Shown here piece after piece: positions 1-9,272 of a DNA stretch of 64,000 bases. Made by a program: the position numbers and the translations under genes. This DNA is from Balanoglossus misakiensis. Lineage: Eukaryota; Hemichordata. The number at the start of each line of letters is the position of its first letter. Position 1 is the first letter of the stretch. The stretch covers positions 7,936,001-8,000,000 of the forward strand of contig CM082582.2 of the NCBI GenBank assembly GCA_040954595.2, in the 5' to 3' direction. The notes below the pieces were generated by a model. It was not told the origin of the DNA. It searched no databases and saw nothing but the letters and a program-made list of their open reading frames with translations.

Positions 1-1319
1 CTAGCAACTGAGTCCATAAACGACCTCGTTTGTCCTTGGGTTGAATGGTGACTTCAAAGGCATTTGGTCCTGGGGAATATGTATACCTACACGAAAGAAA
101 AAATTAACCTCATAAGTTAATGCATGAATTTATAACAGCTTGGTATTTTATCTTTATAAACAGGTGAACCCGGAATTCAATCATACCCCAGTACAAACAA
201 TGCTTAAAACGGACTTAGAAATGTGTACGTTCCTGTACACAGTTAAATCTGATAACTCTTGATATATTCTATCATTTGCAGAAATCAGAATATATGCTTT
301 GTACTCAAATATTTCTGAGAGAACATTTGATAAAAAACGTTAATCCTCAGAAAGATAACATAAAGTCAAAGTTTTGGATTGCCAAAATGATACTTGTAAA
401 AGAAACTTTTAAAAAATAACCCTTACTATAAATACAAATGTAACTCTACTTTTTCTGAATTAAGGAAGGATATAATTTGTATTATCAAAATCTTCATTAA
501 CCTTTTCCCCAGTAACTCTGTACTTTGGTCTTAATTGATATCATATGTATGGCTTAATTGATGATAAAGCGGAATTTAATGGGTAACATGGTGAATTCTG
601 TTTAATTTCACAGATGTTGATGTCTACTAAGTCACGTCCTTGATACCAGTATCCTGATTGAAATGTGATTGCACTGGGTCTAGTGATTTTATTTATATTT
701 TCGCAGGACGCGATAAAGCGTGAAAATCTGGAAAATATTAATAAGAATCAGTCATGTAGATATGATATACTACTAGTTTTGGCGTGATAGTTTGGTACAG
801 GTTTAATCATAGTTCTTACTTGACAACATCACGAAACAACCAATTTTGACATTAAATCATTCGATGGTCATTTGTGAACTTGAATAGGTTATAAATCTGC
901 CCCCCCCCCCCCTATTAATTTTTTTACAAATATAAAACTTTATCAATAAATTGTATTTTTTTCAAAAGGAAAGTTATTCATTTACAAGACAGTGGGTTGA
1001 AAACACTTGCACCACGTACATGTATGGACATGGATGAATAAATAAAATAATAATATGGTAAAATTAAGTAAATTTTTATAAAAGAGAATTTTTGTTGGTT
1101 TCAATTCACTTACTTTTCGCCATCAGTGTCTATTGCCTGTATGAAGAAAAACCTGGCAGGTACAGCAAAGTTAGGTTCCAAACCTGGGCCATAAACCAAC
1201 GATTTCTCCGAACAAACAATTCGTTCTCTTTCAACACCCGTGACAGGGTCGATGACAGCAAGGGTTTCTTGACAGATCTCGACCAGAGCGACACCGATGA
1301 GCAACCACAACAGCTCCAT
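1..1319 (-). CDS. Protein O-glucosyltransferase 2/3 (KDELC1/2 family), 5' part, cut by window edge
   Basis: Two coding exons are visible: 1114-1319 (start ATG at 1319) and 1-86. Exon 1 ends at a GTAAGT donor after two bases of a Lys codon, and exon 2 begins after a TAG acceptor with the G that completes it, so the frame is continuous. The product starts with a hydrophobic signal peptide (MELLWLLIGVALVEI). It continues into the filamin-type immunoglobulin domain of POGLUT2/3: YGPGLEPNF, VPARFFFIQAIDTDGEK, then YTYSPGPNAFEVTI. These line up with the vertebrate segments around GPGL, LPARYFYIQAVDTSGNKF and SPG. The family consists of soluble ER enzymes that add glucose to EGF repeats of Notch and other secreted proteins. 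The catalytic domain and the C-terminal KDEL-like signal lie outside the window. An in-frame upstream ATG at 1367 would add 16 residues; 1319 gives the more typical signal peptide. Assignment to copy 2 or 3 is not possible. Confidence 0.8.
87..1113 (-). other. POGLUT2/3 intron 1
   Basis: AT-rich intron of about 1 kb bounded by a GTAAGT donor and a TAG acceptor on the minus strand. Apart from a C13 homopolymer at 900-912 I see nothing distinctive. Confidence 0.7.
900..912. repeat. Poly-C tract (13 C)
   Basis: Uninterrupted run of 13 C on the plus strand within the POGLUT2/3 intron. Similar runs occur at 48378, 55394 and 60149. Confidence 0.95.
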
Positions 1320-1872
1320 TGCAGAAGAACACCGGAAGTAATCGCGAAAGTTCCTGCAGCAAAACAAGACAGTCTATAAGTGGGTGAAGTCACTCAAGTC
1401 AATCAGACACTTTCTAAGTCGACGGAGGTGTTACCTTCTATTACGGTACAGCCGCCAAATGTTTATGGTGTCAACTTTCAACCTTTATCCAGGCGTAGCC
1501 GGCCAGTGATCGCTTGATAGTGCTGGTGGGGCAGCGGCTAAGCTGTGCACCCAGGGATTCTTTGCACACACAGTAGTATAGTACGTCGAAAGTGATTTGC
1601 ATAATTATATTACACGGTCTTTTGACCTTCGGTGTTACATCTAGTTTTCAACCCCTCGGTAACTTATGCAGAGATGCACTGATTAAAGCACTAAATTTGT
1701 CGAGAAATGTTACTACTTTACACCGCATTCAATAGAGTACAGTTGAATGTTATTTTTTTTATAAAATGGTGTATATTGCACCATATTTTCATGCCATTTT
1801 TATACTTTTCCCGGTTTCTACAGAGGGTTACTATATTTTTAAAAGCTGCGCAAGTAGAAACGCGCATCTGGG

Positions 1873-1881
1873 GCATGCGCA
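1873..1881. promoter_or_regulatory. NRF1-like site
   Basis: GCATGCGCA matches most of the NRF1 consensus GCGCATGCGC. It lies 12 bases before the BANP palindrome in the most CpG-dense part of the divergent promoter. Confidence 0.45.
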
Positions 1882-1892
1882 GTCACGCTATT

Positions 1893-1902
1893 TCTCGCGA
1901 GA
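1893..1902. promoter_or_regulatory. TCTCGCGAGA palindrome, the BANP-binding element
   Basis: The ten bases TCTCGCGAGA match exactly the palindrome known in vertebrates to be bound by BANP and to drive CpG-island promoters. Here it sits about 1.3 kb upstream of the BANP ATG, beside the likely leader exon. The match is seen directly; use by this animal's BANP protein is inferred. Confidence 0.7.
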
Positions 1903-2002
1903 CGAAGACGCCATTATCGCGGTGCTTGACGAAATTTCCCGTGACTTCGAAAAGTTTGTCTTGAAAAGTTCGCCTGCTAACCCACGAAAGCCCGGTAAAC
2001 AG
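1903..2002 (+). other. BANP: Candidate BANP non-coding first exon (start not defined)
   Basis: A splice acceptor (TTCACAG) at 3205 lies 25 bases before the BANP ATG, so there must be an upstream leader exon. The best donor is CAG|GTAATC after 2002; GG|GTAAGC near 2086 is an alternative. Joined to 3206 the sequence does not extend the BANP frame upstream, so it would be untranslated. The 5' boundary given is only the end of the promoter palindrome. Confidence 0.35.
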
Positions 2003-3205
2003 GTAATCCTTTAGGTAGCTGTCGCACAAAGAGTCTAAACACGAAATTAACAACCTGAAAGTTCGTAAATATAGTATGCGCTGGGGTAAGCACTGTTTAG
2101 GCGGTGTGTTCGACATAATAATGTCGTTTTTTTGGCGGGTGATGAGTTGTTTCGCCAGCGATCGATTGTATTCTTTGCTGTTATTAACCAAAGAGTGACT
2201 GAGATACACCGCAAGACTCTGGGGATTGCAAAAAGTCTGCTTCTTTTGCATTACCCAGTAGAATGGAACCATGAAATATCGCCAGACATAATACAAAAGT
2301 GATGGTCGATCACTGTGTGAGCGAGCGTTGGACTTTACAACCGGTACACACATGCATAGCAATAGACGTTCTCCATTCAGGGACACCGTACTACTGTAGT
2401 GTACCAGTATGTACTGTGGTCACCGTTCATCCACGATGCGGTATTACACAACGATTTTTTTTAAAAGTAGGTCAACCATCTAACGAACACCTGGTTTTGC
2501 CCAGGTTGTAGCTATCAATTTGGCTGTGATTTCAAAATAGAAACTTTAATGGTCCTCACCATATTCTGTGTCATCTTCTAAATGTTAGAAGTTACCCAAA
2601 ACATAATTATGAAAAAACTGACTGTGATTATTGTAATATCAGGAGATTCCTTGTCACATGCAATAAATTTGAAACTAAATCACGTTACTATGAAAGTATA
2701 TATTTGGTATAAGGATTTGAACATTGATTTTTTTCAAGTACCCCCGCTCCGCAGCTGACACATAACATCAAAGAGATCCCAAATTGTATTTCCATATAGA
2801 TTTCTTTTATAATGTGCAACAGCTTATGTTTAAAGGTGCAAAGCACTCTCAGTGATGTCAATGCAAATTGTTGGAATCTGTGACCTAGTTAAACATGTCA
2901 TACCTATCTGTCACTTTTTAGAAAGAAAATCCATAAATTATAATTGGAGGTCTGCTTTTACCAGTGTGCCCGGAATGACAAAAATCAAAATAATAAAGTT
3001 GGGAAACTGAATTTCCATTCCAATATAGGATCAGTTATCTCATATATTTTCAAAAAGTGCTCCACTGTAACTAAGCAACAAGTGAAACAATTTGTAAAAG
3101 GAATGCATCAGGATATGACACTGAATTCCAGGATGGAGATCCATTTTTTCCTTTATAAAATCTACCCAGTTCTATTCAAATAAAATATCCAGTTTTCGTT
3201 CACAG
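2003..3205 (+). other. Probable BANP leader intron
   Basis: Non-coding interval between the candidate leader exon and the acceptor at 3205. The open frames on either strand here match nothing I recognise and overlap the promoter. Confidence 0.4.
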
Positions 3206-3230
3206 GGTTGGATTTCTGGAAACATTCAAG

Positions 3231-6200
3231 ATGACAGAAGAACATAATATGAGTGATACAGATGCCTTGCAAATGGCTGTCAGTCAAATTACAAATAGCC
3301 AAGGTAAGTTTTGCGAGTCTCCTGATCCATGAAAGCAATTACTAAACAACAGTGTATGCATCTGATATGCACATGTACATCTTTTGTTAACTGGTCATGG
3401 GACTCAGAATCCAGATGTAATGATGTAAAAAAATATAATTGTAGAAATGTTATTTATTTGTTCTTCTTTATCTTGTACATGCAGAAGAACAGGAACAATT
3501 AATGGAAGAACCAGCTGCCAAAAGGCAAAAAATATCAGCAGACGAACCAGACCCAGCAGTATGCATAAAAGTAAGTTCGTCACTAGGTTTTCCAGGCTGG
3601 AAATATTTCTCATAGTTCTTTAATTTGATATTGAAATTATGTTACTTTTAATTTATCTGAGAAATGCCTCCTGATTAAGTGCTCAAATCTTCCACTACGT
3701 CTTCATCAAATGTCTCCAATTACCCCACCAGCAAATTCTGTTCAATGTTAACAAAGCAATCTGTTTGAGGCTGGACGGGATTGAGAATAAGCTGGAAACA
3801 ATCAACCTTCGATGCAAGTACCTGGAAGAGAAACTGGACAACATGAGCGATTCCTATCCCAAAGTATCGGATCAGGGCGGGGGAGGTGAGCCGGTTACTC
3901 CACAGCACAACAGATCTTCAAGGAGGTAGGAGTGACAGCATGTTTGTATTCCGTCTTTTATCATTAACCCTTTCACCCCCAGTTCCAACTTTAGAGGTCC
4001 AATCTTGCCGTAGAAAACAATAGGTTTGGACTGAACCATGGTGGTGAAAGGGTTAAAGGTTTCTAATTTATGTACAGATAGGTTTAGTTTTTCCATGATA
4101 CAAACATACCACCAGTACACAAATACAAACTTATGGTTTTAGAATACCCCCGTAACCTAGTTTTCATGCCTTACCTTCTTCATCTCGTATAGAGAGACAT
4201 ACAATATTTTCAGTAATTAATTTAGCTATCGGCAAATATCCAAATTAATTTAGTTTACTTTTCTGTCTTCAATGTGTAGTGCCAACAATAGTCAGAATTA
4301 CACACCGCGTAGACAGAGCACGATAATAATTGGATTACCACAGAACCAAGGCCCAGAGGGACAGACCGAATCACAAGGTAAGTGACTGACCAACTGTTGA
4401 ATGGTTGAATGTACATGATGTATGTACTGACATACATTCTTTGATGAAATGCCGGCAACATTTTTAAATGATGCTAAGTTTAGCAAATAAATCTAAAAAT
4501 AACACCAATAAAATGCATCTGTAATCCTATACTATAACAGATAACAGTAAACTTACAGATCTGAAATGAAAATATTGACTTTTCTCGTACATATGCAGTA
4601 AAGTTACTTATTTGTGATGTGTATAATTTTTCCCTCAGTTGATGAAAGTGCTGGCAGTCAGATATCAAATGCAAGTAATGAAAGCTCACCGGCACCGAAT
4701 CTTGGCTCCAATGTCACTCTCATTACTTTGAATTCTGAAGGTAAGGATTTTTTAAGTTCACAAGTTAATGTGATGTACAATGTACAAGTATTTTGATGTG
4801 TGAATGGGGGCCACTATACCTCAATTTTTGAGTGAATCTCCCATCATATGTACATCCCATCCCACCCCAAGTTTTGTGTGAATCATGGCTATGCAAGCAC
4901 AAGCGTAGCCAATTTCAAAAGTCAATTATTACTAACTGTACAGTGATCACATTACGTACATTCTTGCATTTTGTGCATCAACAGAGGATTATCCTGGAGG
5001 AACGTGGCTGGGTGATGAAAATAACATAGAAATGAGAGTAAGATGCCATGTTACACCAAGGTGAGCCATATCAAGTATTTTTATTAACCTTTGCACCCCA
5101 ACCCCTTGACTTATGACATCACTTTGGACAATGTAATTGATTAACATAGAACACCGAAATCTCGTCCACAGTGAGTCATCACTGGGTTCTGACTTGTCGT
5201 GATTTTGTTCCCTTTCAGTGACATGTTACACATACACTCCACCTGCCGCACCCCGGAGAAGATGGCTCTGACACTGCTCGACTACCTGTTTGACCGAGAA
5301 ACGCAAGCCTGTTCCAATATCTCAGGGATGGGTAAACATGGGAAGAAACAGCTTGATCCACTCATGATATACGGCATCAGATGTGAGTCTTCTGGGTGCT
5401 TTTACCTTTGATTACAGGTGTTACATGGACAGATTTGCCAGCTCCAAGTTCCCATGTAATAGAGAATATAGCTGTCTGTCAGTTAGTCAATTACCAGAGC
5501 CATAACTTTGCTTTATGCACAAGACAGCTATATATTACAGAGGATAGTTTGTGACAATAAACTAAGTTGCAAATTTGGGTGGCCATAATTCTTTTTCAGT
5601 GGAATTCACACAAACAGGGCCAGAGTCCGTGTTACAACCAATTTTGTCTTACAGGTCATTTAATCCACAAATTTGGCATATCTGAGAACGACTGGCACCG
5701 AATCAAGCAGAACGTTGATTCCAAATGTCGGACGGCATTCCGCAGAAAGCAGAAGGGGCAGTCGCTGAGTGTGAAAGCCTTCTCACGGAAATCGCCGACT
5801 GCCACCACAATATACGCACATCAGATGCACTCGGAGGATGAAAATGAAGAAATGCAGGTGGGTCTTTCAAGTTCATCGTTTGTACTTTGATAATCAAAAT
5901 ACTGGGCATATACTAGTACCGGTAGTATTTTGTAGCACAGAGTATTAAACTCTGGAGAGAGAGCTTGCGCCAGGGTCTATGGTTGTATGGAGTAAAGCTT
6001 AGAAACTAGTTTGATACGCAGAGAAAAATTACGAGAGAAAAATGTCAACAGTTAATAGCTAGTGTCCTATTACCACCAGTCACCTCACTTCTGAGAGAAT
6101 TTACGTATCTTGTTTTGTTTATTCTGTCTGTCTTGTGCTTTTTATCTGCCAGGAACACGCAGTTGCGCAGGCGGCCGTGGAACAGATGCAGCAGATGCAC

Positions 6201-6476
6201 CAGCAGATCCACATCCAGCACGTGCAGGACGGCGAAGGCGTGGTGCAGCAGGCCATGCCGGAGCAGGTCACCGTGCAGGTGACGCAGAGCGGGGATGCCA
6301 TCCACATCCAGCAAGGCGACACCATCCAGATACAGCAGGGCGAGGCAGTGACCATCCCCCAGGGCGAGATCCAGATCGCCGTCAACCCCGAAGTGCAGGT
6401 GCACGAGGTCCAGCAGATCCAGGGCGGGGAGATCCACATCCAGCATCCGGCTGTGCAGCTGCAGGAAACGCAGTGA
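3231..6476 (+). CDS. BANP: BANP / SMAR1 (BEN-domain DNA-binding protein), complete
   Basis: Nine coding exons: 3231-3303, 3485-3570, 3732-3925, 4280-4377, 4639-4740, 4985-5060, 5219-5382, 5655-5857, 6153-6476. All have GT/AG borders and matching phases, totalling 1320 nt (439 residues plus TGA). Human BANP is about 520, so this copy is shorter, chiefly at the C-terminus. Residues about 54-117 form a predicted coiled coil (CLRLDGIENKLETI, KYLEEKLDNM). Around 180-210 is the near-identical block NVTLITLNSE, EDYPGGTWLGDENN, EMRVRC. The BEN domain (about 210-312) holds EKMALTLLDYLFDRE, GKHGKKQLDPLMIYGIRC, KCRTAFRRKQKGQSL. The last exon is Gln-rich with IHIQ/IQIQQG repeats. BANP is a nuclear protein that opens chromatin at unmethylated TCTCGCGAGA promoters. 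The start is the first ATG after the acceptor at 3205. Confidence 0.93.
3964..4056 (+). repeat. Short inverted-repeat (MITE-like) element, copy 1
   Basis: 93-bp element in BANP intron 3. The ends are perfect 14-bp inverted repeats, TTAACCCTTTCACC at 3964 and GGTGAAAGGGTTAA ending at 4056. Internal blocks TTTAGAGGTCC and TTTGGACTGAACCATGGTGG recur in the other copies at 38594, 42010 and 52914. There is no coding capacity. Confidence 0.75.
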
Positions 6477-6848
6477 CGAGAAGTAGGCTGGCCCCTGTAG
6501 ATAAGCTTTTTTTTAAAGTACCGTTGTCATCCAAGATTGTGTCCTGTGGATCTCCACAATCTGCAAATGAATTGTACAGTATGTGGCTTCTTCACTGACA
6601 TCTGATGGTCAGTTCAAGATAAATCTGCCGTAAATTGCATTATTCAGTACATGATAGATCGTTGGATCGGTTTTATAAAGTAATCTAGCTTCCTGGATGC
6701 CTGTTTTATTGAGCTGCTAATCATTGCATTTAGTACAGTGGTTGTGACAGACAAAATCACTGTGGAGATATATACTTAGCAATGAAGCATTCGTAGAATG
6801 TTTTCATTGCAACTGGTATGTGAACATTTTTTTATACATCTCTGAACC

Positions 6849-6854
6849 ATTAAA
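6849..6854 (+). terminator. Candidate BANP polyadenylation signal (ATTAAA)
   Basis: ATTAAA about 370 bases after the BANP stop codon; the first plausible variant signal on this strand. Confidence 0.3.
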
Positions 6855-8200
6855 CAATACATTTTCACTGCCAGAGTTTTGTATGATTTGAAATTTGATG
6901 GTTTTCCAGAAGAGTGTATATATTCATTTCATTCTTGATTGGTAAACTTTTTTTATTTTGTATCTTCTTTCTGTGACACATTCTTCTTCCTTGGTTTTCA
7001 AAACATTTTCTTTTTCACTTGAACTTTGTTCACGAGATTTAAAGGTACCCTGGCCACTGGCTGGGGTTTTAGACTTGTAATAGTCAGCGCGTGCGCCGTG
7101 TCCTGTGGACGTGATCGATTGACTACAGTCTGGACCAATATACAGTACACCGATGTCTCCAATTTTTCAGGTACATTTGTGCAAATGAATCAAACACCAC
7201 TTCACGTCCTGAGCTTGCATGCAGCAGGGAAAATGTGCGGTTAACCCTCAGTCGTGTGAGGTTATACCAAATACATAAAACAAAACCACTGTTGAATTTA
7301 CGGACACCGTGTTGAAACTGCTCTGCGGCAATATTTGACACTTTGCCATGCGCGATGCCTGTCTCGTCACTTTTTGTCGCCTGCTTCGTGTTTAATGTTC
7401 GATCCCGGGCGCTCGTGTCTACATTCGTCGTCACGAGTTTTTAAACATGTCTTGTCCACAGACAAGATACTCCCCCATGCTGTTTGTCCAATCTGCATAC
7501 TACACATGCTACATGTATGTTAGTATAGATAGCAATAATGATGCATGTTCCTACCATGTGACCAGGAAATTCCTTCTCAGGTCCTGTGCGTGTATATTTA
7601 ATTCTAAAGCTTGAAAGAATCTCCCTCCAAAGTTTGGTGTTATGTTTTACTGTCTGTGAGTGTGTATTTTAGAGAAATTGTACAATATTAACCGAAAAAT
7701 TGTATAAAGGAAGACAAGTTACCTTTCGGGAACCTTGAAGATGAGGCTGCTTGTAGATTTTCATATTTAATTAGCCTAATTAGTACTGATGAACATATTC
7801 AATATTGTAGTACAAGTCCTGGTTATTTGGCACTCGGACTATAGTAGAAATCTCAGGTTTTGCAGCAATGAAAGAGTGAAAAATACCGCGATATTATCCC
7901 ATCTTTATTCTTTTCTTTGCAGTGCAGAATGTCCACATGTACACACATCACATTTTCTTTATATGGAGTTACAGTCGCATATCGTTGTGGGTGTATGCGT
8001 TTCCAACTGATATTTCCAGCTATTGGTTATCCTCTGAATTGAATTTTTGTCGTAACAGTCCATGTTTCTCCAGCACACTTGCTCAGAATATTAGCATCTA
8101 TTTGTTATACATACATTTCTTATCTGTTATCAAATCCCAGAATATTTATGTGGGTTTTTTCTTGCCCAGTTTTAAAATTGAATCCTTTACCAGTGAAAGG

Positions 8201-8206
8201 AATAAA
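8201..8206 (+). terminator. Candidate distal BANP polyadenylation signal (AATAAA)
   Basis: Canonical AATAAA followed by TTTG and a T-rich stretch. It would give a 3' UTR of about 1.7 kb if used. Confidence 0.35.
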
Positions 8207-9172
8207 TTTGTTTACAATATGTAGTCTTCAAGTGTTCATTTTTAATACTATCTTTGGTAATTTTTTTAGACTTAGATATGACCTTGTCAAATGCTGCGTT
8301 TTGCTGACTGGGAAAATTTGCCCTTTTACACCATGCATCACTCTCAGTGACAATAACAGTCATTGACATCACACAATATTTTTCCATTGTTGCTCAATGG
8401 GCCTTTAATTATCATTCCATTGGAGACATGCCCGAAAATACACAACACAGTTTTTCAACTTTCCTGATCAAAGAAATTAGCATAATCAGGAACTGGTCTT
8501 TTTCCTTGTAACGACAAACACTCTTCATTTGAAGCACGTTGGAGCACACAGCACCACAGTAATTTAGCTTTGTATTGAAGGTGTAATCTTTGGCAACTTT
8601 TAATACAAGGTGACAAATTCAATGATGGCAAAAGAGTCAAGAAGGTCAAAGTTATGCAGATACGAGCGTAACATAATTCAGTCAGTTTAATACTGACACT
8701 GAGTAAGGCACATACATGTATAATAATATTATGACATAGATTTCATGAAATATAATTTCAAAAGAAGAGCTTGATAACTTTGGCAAATCCCACTATTTTT
8801 TTTTTCATTTACACATTGCGACTTTGAAATAAGAAATACATGTAATGCAGCCTCAATTTTCATTTTGGTCAAGTTGTACTCTTTGCCACTGAATTTCAGG
8901 TATTATAACTTAATTCTATACATATCATTTTTCTAGAAAATTCTGAGTTTCTAGACGTAACCATGGCCATGTCTAGGGGTATATGAGACTTTTGATGAAT
9001 GTACTGCAAGGAGAGGTGCAGCACAAATGTACTCTATGAAAATAATGTAATACTCAAATAATTTTTGGCAGCAAATTAGGTAAATATGCAATTATTTTTA
9101 AACAATTCATAATTGGAAATTTTCTGTCAAATACAGATAATCATATCGACTGGCAAAGAATATGACAAAATA

Positions 9173-9178
9173 TTTATT
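9173..9178 (-). terminator. Candidate polyadenylation signal of the zinc-finger gene
   Basis: TTTATT on the plus strand reads AATAAA on the minus strand, about 95 bases past the stop codon of the zinc-finger gene. Confidence 0.5.
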
Positions 9179-9272
9179 CGGGGTGCAAAATAAGCTATGT
9201 ATACAGGTTTTTAATCCACTGATATATGAATTTGTGAACCACTTTTAGCAACTCTCCACCATCCGTAATTTA

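Larger units (their letters stand above)
1380..2002. promoter_or_regulatory. Divergent promoter region between POGLUT2/3 and BANP
   Basis: The two genes point away from each other. The POGLUT2/3 ATG is at 1319 (minus) and the first BANP leader exon probably ends near 2002 (plus). The interval has more CpG than its surroundings, mainly 1855-2000 where GCGC, CGCG and ACG are frequent, and no TATA box is obvious. It contains an NRF1-like site and an exact BANP palindrome, both typical of CpG-island promoters. Further downstream TTTGGCGGG (about 2129-2137) resembles an E2F site. Transcription start positions are inferred, not seen. Confidence 0.55.
6477..9272. other. Convergent 3' region between BANP and the zinc-finger gene
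   Basis: AT-rich non-coding DNA with the 3' untranslated regions of both genes. Two possible polyadenylation signals serve BANP (6849 and 8201) and one serves the minus-strand gene (9173). Open frames here are short and unrecognised. An 8-bp inverted repeat, TCTAGAAA at 8932 and TTTCTAGA at 8948, lies near the middle. Confidence 0.6.

Noticed and set aside
1883-2386. 167-codon minus-strand open frame upstream of BANP
   Set aside because: It overlaps the promoter palindrome and leader exon, shows no recognisable family and no splice support.
6045-6446. Minus-strand frame over the last BANP exon
   Set aside because: Antisense of the GC-rich repetitive exon, producing a low-complexity His/Leu/Asp product.
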